Below, in pieces: positions 1 to 5,509 of a stretch of 8,075 nt of DNA (the first letter of the stretch is position 1; every line of letters begins with the position of its first letter). The notes below the pieces were generated by a model, which was not told the DNA's origin, did no database searches, and saw only the letters and a program-made list of their open reading frames with translations. The stretch lies in contig CAMYKF010000746.1 of assembly GCA_947258905.1 (NCBI GenBank), forward strand, positions 1 to 8,075, in the 5' to 3' direction. Made by a program: the position numbers and the translations under genes. The DNA comes from an uncultured Pirellulaceae bacterium (GTDB taxonomy: Bacteria; Planctomycetota; Planctomycetia; Pirellulales; Pirellulaceae).

Positions 1-64
1 ATGAGAGTGGCCCTCCCCGCCATCCCGTCAGGTCGGGATTGGCGACCCTCCCGGCGGGAGGGTC
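1..64 (-). repeat. Hairpin-rich intergenic repeat unit A (inverted relative to unit B)
   Basis: This stretch contains two hairpins: ATCCCG at 22-27 pairs with CGGGAT at 34-39, and GACCCTCCC at 44-52 pairs perfectly with GGGAGGGTC at 56-64 around a 3-nt loop. Read on the minus strand, the order is GC stem, GTCGC, ATCCCGA stem, CGGGAT, GCGGGGAGGG. The same order occurs on the plus strand at 118-172 (unit B). The two are therefore diverged copies of one two-stem element in opposite orientation. The element resembles REP/BIME-type or other dispersed intergenic repeats. It begins at the window edge and may extend beyond it. No coding potential is credible here. Confidence 0.6.
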
Positions 65-74
65 ACGAGAATTT

Positions 75-98
75 GCCACTAAATTCCCCGAAGAGCCC
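75..98 (-). repeat. 24-bp direct repeat, copy 1
   Basis: The sequence starts GCCACTAAATTC and ends CGAAGAGCCC. It matches 276-299 at 22 of 24 positions; the only differences are CC versus GA at the 13th and 14th bases. Read on the minus strand it begins GGGCTCTTCG. From memory this resembles the terminal inverted repeats of ISL3-family insertion sequences, which often begin GGCTCTT. No transposase and no inversely oriented partner are seen in the window, so this would be an IS-end remnant or a small non-autonomous element. The repeat is seen directly; the IS origin is inference. Confidence 0.6.
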
Positions 99-117
99 TT
101 TAAATAGGACCTTGCCA

Positions 118-172
118 CCCCCGGCGCGCCGGGGGTCGCTATCCCGATTTTATCGGGATGCGGGGAGGGGTC
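118..172 (+). repeat. Hairpin-rich intergenic repeat unit B
   Basis: A perfect 18-nt GC palindrome spans 118-135 (CCCCCGGCG then CGCCGGGGG). It is followed by GTCGCT and a second perfect hairpin, ATCCCGAT at 141-148 with ATCGGGAT at 152-159 around TTT, and then GCGGGGAGGGG. The same elements appear in reverse-complement order in unit A at 1-64. In the two second stems several loop bases differ while the pairing is kept, which suggests that the fold rather than the exact sequence is conserved. It could act as an mRNA-stabilising or transcription-blocking structure downstream of the minus-strand hydrolase gene, but no U-tract supports a simple intrinsic terminator. Confidence 0.6.
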
Positions 173-181
173 CTGGTTTGT

Positions 182-244
182 TTGCTCGAAAAAGAGCAAC
201 GCTCCCCGGTCGCTCCGCTCCCGATCCTCCCTGGCAGGAGTGTA
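182..244. repeat. Small hairpin plus possible third, diverged repeat unit
   Basis: TTGCTC at 182-187 pairs with GAGCAA at 194-199 around a 6-nt loop. It is followed by a GC-rich stretch with CTCCCC, CGCTCCGCTCC and CTCCCTGGCAGGAG (about 229-242). The GC-stem-plus-GGGGAG composition, read on the minus strand, is reminiscent of units A and B, but the alignment is poor, so I call it only a possible third copy. Confidence 0.3.
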
Positions 245-275
245 ACTAGAAAGCTTGTCAAACCAATTAAGACCA

Positions 276-299
276 GCCACTAAATTCGACGAAGAGCCC
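276..299 (-). repeat. 24-bp direct repeat, copy 2
   Basis: This is the second copy of the repeat at 75-98, in the same orientation and 201 bp further on (GCCACTAAATTC, then GACGAAGAGCCC). It lies 36 bp beyond the stop codon of the minus-strand hydrolase gene. The two copies bracket repeat unit B and the small hairpin. The bracketed segment could be a small mobile or composite element, although its ends are in direct rather than inverted orientation. Confidence 0.6.
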
Positions 300-334
300 A
301 CTTGTAGAAGGATGGCAGAGGGGTCGCCCGAAGA

Positions 335-1159
335 TCATTTGATTTCGCCGAGAAACCGCCGAATTTCACTGGCGTACTCTTCCAGCGGCAGGTTGTTGTG
401 GCCCAGTCCCTCGGCGCGAATGAAGTCTTTCTGTTGGGCAGGACTGGCTGCGAACAGTCGTTCGCCCAGGCCGATCGGGATAATCCTGTCGCGAGTACCA
501 TGAATCTGCAACAGCGGCGCGCCGCAATTGGCAATCGCTGGCACCGAATCATAGCGGTTACGCATCAGCCACCTGACCGGCAGCCAGGGAAAAGCGCCGG
601 CCGCCACATCCACCATCGATGAAAAATTGCTGACCAGCACGAAGGCTTTGGGTGGCAGCTCGGTACAGAGTTGCACGGCCACGCCGCCGCCCAGAGAGCG
701 TCCCAGATAAACCACCTGATTGGACGAAATTTCGAAGCGCTGACACAACCACCGCACCGCCGCCGCCCCGTCGGCCACGACACCTTTTTCGAACGGCGTG
801 CCCTCACTTTTGCCATAGCCGCGATAGTCGAAAACCAGGATATCGGCATTTAGCAACTGCGACAACAGCTTGACTTCCGGGCCCACCAGCGCCACGTTTT
901 CACCGTTTCCGTGAAAGAACACAATCTGCCGTTGACTGTTTTCCCGGGTGAACAGCCAGGCATGCAGTCGTGTTCCATCTTCCGAGTCAAACCAGACTTC
1001 CTCGGCTCCCAGACGATGGTGGTCGAAATCACCCACGCCCGACCGCGGCGCGGGGTACACGAGTGAGGTTTCAAAGCTGAGCATGAGCACGACCACGCAT
1101 GCGAAGCCGATCAATCCCAGGATTAACCAGCGTACCAATTTGGCTGTTTTGCCACCCAA
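335..1159 (-). CDS. Alpha/beta hydrolase with N-terminal membrane anchor (BEM46/serine aminopeptidase S33-like)
   Basis: This 274-residue protein is a predicted serine hydrolase. Residues about 11-29 form a hydrophobic membrane segment after a basic N-terminus, so the catalytic domain is probably tethered to the membrane and faces outward. The fold signatures are all present: HGNGEN at 83-88 (oxyanion loop), DYRGYGKSEG at 111-120, nucleophile elbow GRSLGG at 153-158 with Ser155, HGTRD with the likely acid Asp224, and GLGHNN with the likely base His254. The length is normal for the BEM46-like group. The substrate (ester, amide or lipid) cannot be deduced. The start is TTG at 1159: no ATG precedes the membrane segment, and the gene begins only 9 bp after the metallophosphoesterase stop, so the two are probably one transcript. 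A start at the TTG of codon 8 is also possible. The family call is firm; the specificity is unknown. Confidence 0.88.
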   Translation of the reverse strand: MGGKTAKLVRWLILGLIGFACVVVLMLSFETSLVYPAPRSGVGDFDHHRLGAEEVWFDSEDGTRLHAWLFTRENSQRQIVFFHGNGENVALVGPEVKLLSQLLNADILVFDYRGYGKSEGTPFEKGVVADGAAAVRWLCQRFEISSNQVVYLGRSLGGGVAVQLCTELPPKAFVLVSNFSSMVDVAAGAFPWLPVRWLMRNRYDSVPAIANCGAPLLQIHGTRDRIIPIGLGERLFAASPAQQKDFIRAEGLGHNNLPLEEYASEIRRFLGEIK

Positions 1160-1168
1160 AACCCGTTC

Positions 1169-2119
1169 CTATCGCGGCCATTCCCAGGCTGCCTGTTTGC
1201 GAAATCCTGTAATCCGGATTGATCCGCCGTCGGCAATCGACATGATCGAGTACCCATTATTCTCTTCCCCCGAGCCTTCGACCATAGCGGTCAGGGTGCA
1301 GTAATGAATGCCTCCCATCTCCCGTACATCGTTAACGTGATTGTGTCCCTGCAGCACAACCAGCACCTTTTCGGATGCTTCGAGGACTCGCCGTACATCC
1401 TCACCATTGCGAACGCCATAACGGGTGTCGACGTCCAGCCGTTGATGAGCGAATACGATGGTCGGACTGGATGTTTCTCGCAAATCGGATTCCAGCCAGT
1501 CCAGTTCCTGAGCCGGAATATTGGCATCTGTCCATACAAAATTATTGCGGCCGTAGGCCTGACCGTCCTCACGAAAGCAGGCATCGAGGATCACGAAATG
1601 AAATCCTCCTGCGTCGAACGAGTAATACGATTGTTGCTGGCCGACCGCACCGAGAAACTCGGGTTTGGTCAGCGTTTGTACGCAATGGTTGCCCAGCACG
1701 TAATGTCTGTTTTCGCAGATCGCCGCAAAGTCGCGGTTGATATGCGTCAGGTATTCAATCTCTGTGTCCACCGATTCGGCGGCATCGATCAGATCGCCGA
1801 GTTCAACCAGGAACGACAAATCGTGTCGAGCAAATTCCGCGGCGGCTTCGGCCAGTTTGTCCGGCGTCTGGCGGTAATAGCGCGAGCCGGCTGGCGGTTT
1901 GTCAGCGTAGTGCAAATCGGTGACGAGACCGATGTGAAGTTCTGGCGGGTTATGCGCAGGGTTCGCCATCTTGTTAACCACAGTGGATTCCAGCGCAGGT
2001 GTTGATATTGGCGAACCCCGAACCATCGATGCGGCGACGGTGGGAGCAGCAATCAGCAGGGTGCCGTTTTTGAGGAAGGCCCGGCGGCTTACCTGGTGGA
2101 AACGCGGCTGGTCTGTCAT
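1169..2119 (-). CDS. Tat-exported calcineurin-like metallophosphoesterase
   Basis: This protein of about 316 residues should hydrolyse a phosphomonoester or phosphodiester outside the cytoplasm using a dinuclear metal centre. From the ATG at 2119, residues 11-17 read SRRAFLK, an almost ideal twin-arginine signal, followed by a hydrophobic stretch (LLIAAPTVAASM). The five metallophosphoesterase blocks follow in order: TDLHYAD (about 67-73), GDLID (about 108-112), GNHC (about 143-146), AHQRLD (His about 225) and GHNH (about 258-261). A GTG lies directly before the ATG; I prefer the ATG. The enzyme is exported folded, which suits a metal-loaded protein. It is the first gene of a minus-strand pair with the alpha/beta hydrolase. 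A promoter and a palindrome lie upstream (2138-2190). The substrate is not predictable; such genes are often loosely labelled alkaline phosphatase or cyclic-nucleotide phosphodiesterase. It looks complete. Confidence 0.9.
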   Translation of the reverse strand: MTDQPRFHQVSRRAFLKNGTLLIAAPTVAASMVRGSPISTPALESTVVNKMANPAHNPPELHIGLVTDLHYADKPPAGSRYYRQTPDKLAEAAAEFARHDLSFLVELGDLIDAAESVDTEIEYLTHINRDFAAICENRHYVLGNHCVQTLTKPEFLGAVGQQQSYYSFDAGGFHFVILDACFREDGQAYGRNNFVWTDANIPAQELDWLESDLRETSSPTIVFAHQRLDVDTRYGVRNGEDVRRVLEASEKVLVVLQGHNHVNDVREMGGIHYCTLTAMVEGSGEENNGYSIMSIADGGSIRITGFRKQAAWEWPR

Positions 2120-2137
2120 CACGTGCCTGTCCGTTTC

Positions 2138-2152
2138 GAAACATGATGTTTC
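2138..2152. promoter_or_regulatory. Operator-like palindrome GAAACAT-G-ATGTTTC
   Basis: This is a perfect 7+1+7 inverted repeat, overlapped on its left by a second palindrome, GTTTCGAAAC at 2133-2142. The pentamer GTTTC or its complement therefore occurs three times in 20 bp. The site lies between the candidate promoter at 2163-2190 and the metallophosphoesterase ATG at 2119. A repressor site or a leader hairpin would be expected there. Function is inferred from position and symmetry only. Confidence 0.45.
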
Positions 2153-2162
2153 AGCGTCGGGA

Positions 2163-2190
2163 ATCGTACCGCATGGCCGTTAAACGTCAA
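2163..2190 (-). promoter_or_regulatory. Candidate sigma70-type promoter for the metallophosphoesterase-hydrolase pair
   Basis: On the minus strand TTGACG (2190-2185, 5 of 6 to consensus) is followed after 16 bp by TACGAT (2168-2163, 4 of 6). Transcription would start near 2156, giving a leader of about 37 nt to the ATG at 2119. A perfect minus-strand TATAAT also exists at 2286-2281 but has no well-placed -35 box. Confidence 0.45.
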
Positions 2191-2246
2191 GTTTGATACG
2201 CTGCCTTTACATTCGCAATGCTCAGCAGAATACCTGTCCGGCGTCG

Positions 2247-2275
2247 TTGCTGCGTCGGATCGCCTCCCGTATGAT
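2247..2275 (+). promoter_or_regulatory. Candidate promoter for asnB
   Basis: TTGCTG (2247-2252, 3 of 6) and TATGAT (2270-2275, 5 of 6) are separated by 17 bp. Transcription would start near 2282, about 55 nt before the asnB ATG. It lies in the divergent intergenic region shared with the metallophosphoesterase gene. The -35 match is weak. Confidence 0.35.
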
Positions 2276-2336
2276 TCCGAATTATACCCGGCCCCTCGTT
2301 CCCGGTTACGCAAACTTGCTCAACGAAACATACTAA

Positions 2337-4004
2337 ATGTGCGGCATCCTCGCGGTCTTTGATATCCGTCATCCGTCGCCGGCACTGAGGAAGCTGGTCT
2401 TGCAGTTGTCCCGGCGACAACGGCATCGTGGTCCGGACTGGAGTGGCGTCTTCGAATCGGATCAGGCGATTCTCGCTCACGAACGACTGGCCATCGTCGA
2501 CGTGGAACACGGAGCCCAGCCGTTGTACAGCCCCAATGGTCAACAGGTGCTGGCCGTCAACGGTGAAATCTACAATCACAAGCAACTGGAAAACGACCTC
2601 GGCGAGCCGTGTGAGTTCCAGACGCGATCGGATTGCGAAGTTATCCTGCCGCTTTACGCGCAGCGCGGCACCGATTTCCTCAACGATCTGAACGGAATCT
2701 TCGCCTTTGCGTTGTTCGACGACGAGAACAATCGCTACCTGATCGCCCGGGACCCGATTGGCGTGATGCCGCTGTATTACGGACACGACCAAAATGGTCA
2801 GTTGTTCGTGGCATCGGAAATGAAAACGATTGTCGACGTCTGCCCGTCGTTTCAAGAGTTTCCGGCCGGTCATTACATGCTGAGCGATGCGGGTGAACCG
2901 GTACGCTATTACGAGCCGGCCTGGCGTGATTACGAGACGGTTCACGACAGGCCGGCGGATCTCAAGCAGTTGAGAGATGGCCTGGAACAGGCCGTTCACC
3001 GGCAATTGATGTGCGACGTCCCCTACGGAATCCTGCTGTCGGGCGGACTGGATTCGTCCTTGTTAACAGCGATCGCCCATCATTATTACAAACGACGTGT
3101 GGAGGACGCTGATCGCAGCGAAGCCTGGTGGCCGCAGCTGCACTCGTTCGCCATCGGACTGGAAGGCTCTCCGGACCTGGCCGCGGCCCGCGTCGCTGCC
3201 GAGGGTATCGGCACGATTCATCACGAATTTGTGTATACGATTCAGGAAGGCCTGGATGCACTGAGCGATGTGATCTATCACATCGAAACCTTTGACGTGA
3301 CGACCGTCCGAGCCTCCACACCCATGTATTTGCTGGCCCGGCGTATCAAGGCGATGGGCATCAAGATGGTGCTGACCGGCGAGGGATCGGATGAAATTTT
3401 CGGGGGATACCTGTATTTTCACAAAGCGCCCAACGCGCGTGAGTTTCACGAGGAGAACGTACGCAAGCTGGACCAACTGCACTTGTTCGACTGTCTGCGA
3501 GCCAACAAGTCCCTGGCTGCATGGGGCATCGAGGCCCGGGTCCCATTTCTGGACCGCGAGTTTCTGGATATCGCCATGGGATTTGACGCCCGGGACAAGA
3601 TGATTTCGGCAGACCGTATGGAAAAACACGTGCTCCGTGAAGCGTTCGAGGGCTACTTGCCGGATGAAATTCTGTGGCGGCAAAAGGAGCAGTTTTCCGA
3701 TGGGGTCGGCTATTCCTGGATTGATACGTTAAAGGAAGTGGCTGAGCGGGAGGTCACCGACGAGCAGCTGGAACAGGCTTCATTCCGGTTCCCCACCAAT
3801 ACGCCAGCCACCAAAGAGGCCTGGTATTACCGTGCCATCTTCGACAGCCATTTTCCCGGAGCGGCTGCGGCGGCCTGCGTCCCGCACGGTATGAGCATTG
3901 CCTGCAGCACACCGACCGCCATTCGCTGGGACAAAATGTTCCAGAATCGCGCCGATCCATCGGGGCGCGCGGTTTTGGGCGTGCACAAGGACGCTTACCA
4001 GTAA
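2337..4004 (+). CDS. asnB: Asparagine synthetase B, glutamine-hydrolysing
   Basis: This 555-residue cytoplasmic enzyme makes asparagine from aspartate, ATP and glutamine. The N-terminal class II glutaminase domain (about 1-200) has Cys2 exposed after Met removal, RGPDWSG (31-37), Arg50, NGEIYN (75-80) and Asp99, all glutamine-site positions. The C-terminal synthetase domain (about 210-520) has the PP-loop SGGLDSS (235-241), GEGSDE (348-353), RVPFLD (401-406) and WRQKEQFSDGVGYSW (about 447-461). Length and sequence track E. coli AsnB almost without gaps through most of the protein, up to the C-terminal GRAVLGVHKDAYQ, so this is the E. coli-type subclass rather than the longer 600-plus-residue Bacillus or lasso-type synthetases. 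ATG at 2337 is required because Cys must be residue 2; no clear ribosome binding site precedes it. asnA follows 230 bp downstream on the same strand. Confidence 0.97.
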   Translation: MCGILAVFDIRHPSPALRKLVLQLSRRQRHRGPDWSGVFESDQAILAHERLAIVDVEHGAQPLYSPNGQQVLAVNGEIYNHKQLENDLGEPCEFQTRSDCEVILPLYAQRGTDFLNDLNGIFAFALFDDENNRYLIARDPIGVMPLYYGHDQNGQLFVASEMKTIVDVCPSFQEFPAGHYMLSDAGEPVRYYEPAWRDYETVHDRPADLKQLRDGLEQAVHRQLMCDVPYGILLSGGLDSSLLTAIAHHYYKRRVEDADRSEAWWPQLHSFAIGLEGSPDLAAARVAAEGIGTIHHEFVYTIQEGLDALSDVIYHIETFDVTTVRASTPMYLLARRIKAMGIKMVLTGEGSDEIFGGYLYFHKAPNAREFHEENVRKLDQLHLFDCLRANKSLAAWGIEARVPFLDREFLDIAMGFDARDKMISADRMEKHVLREAFEGYLPDEILWRQKEQFSDGVGYSWIDTLKEVAEREVTDEQLEQASFRFPTNTPATKEAWYYRAIFDSHFPGAAAAACVPHGMSIACSTPTAIRWDKMFQNRADPSGRAVLGVHKDAYQ

Positions 4005-4048
4005 CAGCCGGTGGGCACTGCCTCCCCGGAAAAGATTCTTGCCGCAAC

Positions 4049-4078
4049 GCCACAACCATGCGCTGGCTGCGGTATAAT
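4049..4078 (+). promoter_or_regulatory. Candidate asnA promoter with perfect -10 box
   Basis: TATAAT lies at 4073-4078. The best -35 box at an allowed distance is GCCACA at 4049-4054 (3 of 6, 18-bp spacer), so the promoter would depend mainly on the -10 box or on an activator. The same segment can form an imperfect stem (CCGCA 4042-4046 with TGCGG 4068-4072, and GCCA 4049-4052 with TGGC 4064-4067), with no U-tract. Transcription from here would give asnA a leader of about 150 nt. Confidence 0.35.
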
Positions 4079-4109
4079 CAGCGGCGTTGTTCACTGCCAG
4101 AAATTGCCC

Positions 4110-4197
4110 GGAGACTTTCGTCCTTGCTCCCTGCCGCGGGGCATTGCACCGCAACAGAACCAACGCGGTTGTTCCAAACTGGCGCGACGAAGTCTCC
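4110..4197 (+). promoter_or_regulatory. Structured leader upstream of asnA (possible cis-regulatory RNA)
   Basis: GGAGACTTTCGTC at 4110-4122 pairs with GACGAAGTCTCC at 4186-4197 as 12 base pairs with one bulged T. This encloses a 63-nt interior that can form at least one small hairpin (CAAC-GCG-GTTG with two further A-T pairs, about 4160-4174). The right arm ends 26 nt before the asnA ribosome binding site. Long closing stems of this kind occur in riboswitches and other leader elements, but no known riboswitch class is recognised. The pairing is seen directly; a regulatory role is inference. Confidence 0.35.
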
Positions 4198-4223
4198 CCG
4201 AAAACAATAACTGTCTTACACAC

Positions 4224-4228
4224 GGAGA
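4224..4228 (+). promoter_or_regulatory. Ribosome binding site of asnA
   Basis: GGAGA ends 6 nt before the ATG at 4235. It is the clearest Shine-Dalgarno site in the window and fixes the asnA start, supporting translation of the N-terminal extension relative to E. coli AsnA. Confidence 0.7.
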
Positions 4229-4234
4229 CAATCC

Positions 4235-5365
4235 ATGACTGATAAAGTGACTGATCTGGCAGGCCCGGGAATTGGCGACTACAGCGAACTCGAAAAGGTG
4301 TTGCCTGCGGACTACCAATCCCTGTTGACGCCTCGCGAAACCCAGGAGGCATTGTTTGCGGCCAAAAACTACATTGAGGAAAACCTCTGCAAACAGCTGA
4401 ACCTGATGCCCGTGACCGTGCCCCTGATTGTGGACGTGGAATCGGGTGTCAACGACATGCTGGATCGCGACGGTTCACGCACGCCGGTGGAATTTCATAT
4501 TTCCAACGACCATGACAAACACCCTGTCGATGCGCAAGTCGTGCAGGCTGCCACCAAGTGGAAGCGGATGGCGCTGCGGACCTTTGACCTTGGCCCCGGT
4601 GAAGGCTTGCTGACGGACATGCGCGCCGTGCGCAAGGACTATTTCCTGGACCACGATCACAGCGCCTATGTGGATCAGTGGGACTGGGAACTGAGCATCA
4701 ATCGGGAACAACGCAATCTGGAGTTCCTGACGGACGTTGTCAAAAGGATCTGGACGGTGCTGAAAGGTGCGGAAAATCATGTGCATGATATGTTTCCGCA
4801 GCTGAACGACGATCGATACCCGAGGTTGCCCGACGAACTGACGTTCCTGCATGCGGAGGAAATTTTGGAGCGTTATCCCGATCTGCCACGCAAGGAAAGG
4901 GAGACGCAAATCCTGCAGGACTTCCCGGCCATCTTCATTTACGGAATCGGCTGGCCACTGGCGGACGGCTATCCCCACGAATTGCGAGCAGCCGATTACG
5001 ATGACTGGGTGACGGAAACGGTTTCCGCGGATGGCCAGCCACGACATGGACTTAATGGCGACATCCTGGTCTGGAATCCGGTCACCCGCCGCCGTCATGA
5101 ACTGACTTCCATGGGAGTTCGCGTTGATGCCGACACCTTGCTGAAACAGCTGGAATTGTCAGACCAGCAGGATTTGGCCGAGTTTCCTTATCACCAGGCC
5201 ATTTTGAAAGACGAGATTCCGCTGAGCATCGGTGGCGGGATAGGTCAGGCACGTACTTACATGCTGCTGCTGAATAAGGCCCATCTGGGCGAAGTCAGTG
5301 TGACCGTGTGGCCGCAAATCCTCAAAGACATGTGCCGTGACAAGGGCATTCATGTGCTGGAGTGA
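4235..5365 (+). CDS. asnA: Aspartate-ammonia ligase (asparagine synthetase A)
   Basis: This 376-residue cytoplasmic enzyme, of class II aminoacyl-tRNA synthetase-like fold, makes asparagine from aspartate, ATP and free ammonium, giving AMP and pyrophosphate. Positions matching the E. coli active site are all present: Asp74 (E. coli Asp46), KWKR 108-111 with Lys110 (Lys77), Arg133 (Arg100), YVDQWDWE 145-152 with Gln148 and Asp150 (Gln116, Asp118), DYDDW 254-258 with Asp256 (Asp219), and GGGIGQAR 333-340 with Arg340 (Arg299). LNGDILVWNPV (273-283) and SMGVRVDAD (292-300) are also typical. E. coli AsnA has 330 residues. This protein carries about 28 extra at the N-terminus (after a good ribosome binding site) plus small insertions. 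It lies downstream of asnB but probably has its own promoter. No clear terminator is visible in the 144-bp gap to the convergent gene. Confidence 0.96.
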   Translation: MTDKVTDLAGPGIGDYSELEKVLPADYQSLLTPRETQEALFAAKNYIEENLCKQLNLMPVTVPLIVDVESGVNDMLDRDGSRTPVEFHISNDHDKHPVDAQVVQAATKWKRMALRTFDLGPGEGLLTDMRAVRKDYFLDHDHSAYVDQWDWELSINREQRNLEFLTDVVKRIWTVLKGAENHVHDMFPQLNDDRYPRLPDELTFLHAEEILERYPDLPRKERETQILQDFPAIFIYGIGWPLADGYPHELRAADYDDWVTETVSADGQPRHGLNGDILVWNPVTRRRHELTSMGVRVDADTLLKQLELSDQQDLAEFPYHQAILKDEIPLSIGGGIGQARTYMLLLNKAHLGEVSVTVWPQILKDMCRDKGIHVLE

Positions 5366-5509
5366 GTCCGGGGTTCCTGTTGGATTTGACAATCGCCCGG
5401 CTTCAGGACCGGTTGTTACGGACTCTCATTACCGGCTGCCCAGCGGTTGATGTTGCTGAAATGAAAGCGGCCAGGTCGCCGGATTGATGACCGCGCCCGG
5501 TCCATCCTG

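Noticed and set aside
182..199. Hairpin with T-rich loop as a terminator for the hydrolase gene
   Set aside because: On the minus strand the T run sits in the loop rather than after the stem, and the hairpin is about 135 bp beyond the stop codon.
1..249. 82-codon plus-strand open frame at the left edge
   Set aside because: It lies wholly in hairpin repeats, is rich in Pro, Arg and Ser with no recognisable motif, and the repeats explain the sequence.
1..299. CRISPR array
   Set aside because: Only two copies of the 24-bp repeat exist, 201 bp apart, and the other repeats are inverted and diverged; there is no regular repeat-spacer pattern.
1304..2005. 233-codon plus-strand open frame
   Set aside because: It is antisense to the metallophosphoesterase gene, whose motifs are all intact; the translation shows no family features.
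2187..3005. 272-codon minus-strand open frame
   Set aside because: It is antisense to the asnB 5' half and covers the asnB promoter region; no motif is seen, and asnB is unambiguous.
3780..4352. 190-codon minus-strand open frame crossing the asnB-asnA gap
   Set aside because: Both ends overlap certain genes antisense and there is no motif or ribosome binding site; it is a shadow of GC-rich coding sequence.
4475..5098. 207-codon minus-strand open frame
   Set aside because: It is entirely antisense to asnA, whose active-site residues are conserved throughout.
5366..5509. Intrinsic terminator between the convergent asnA and PhnD-like genes
   Set aside because: Only 4-bp stems and no T-tract were found, so no terminator can be supported.
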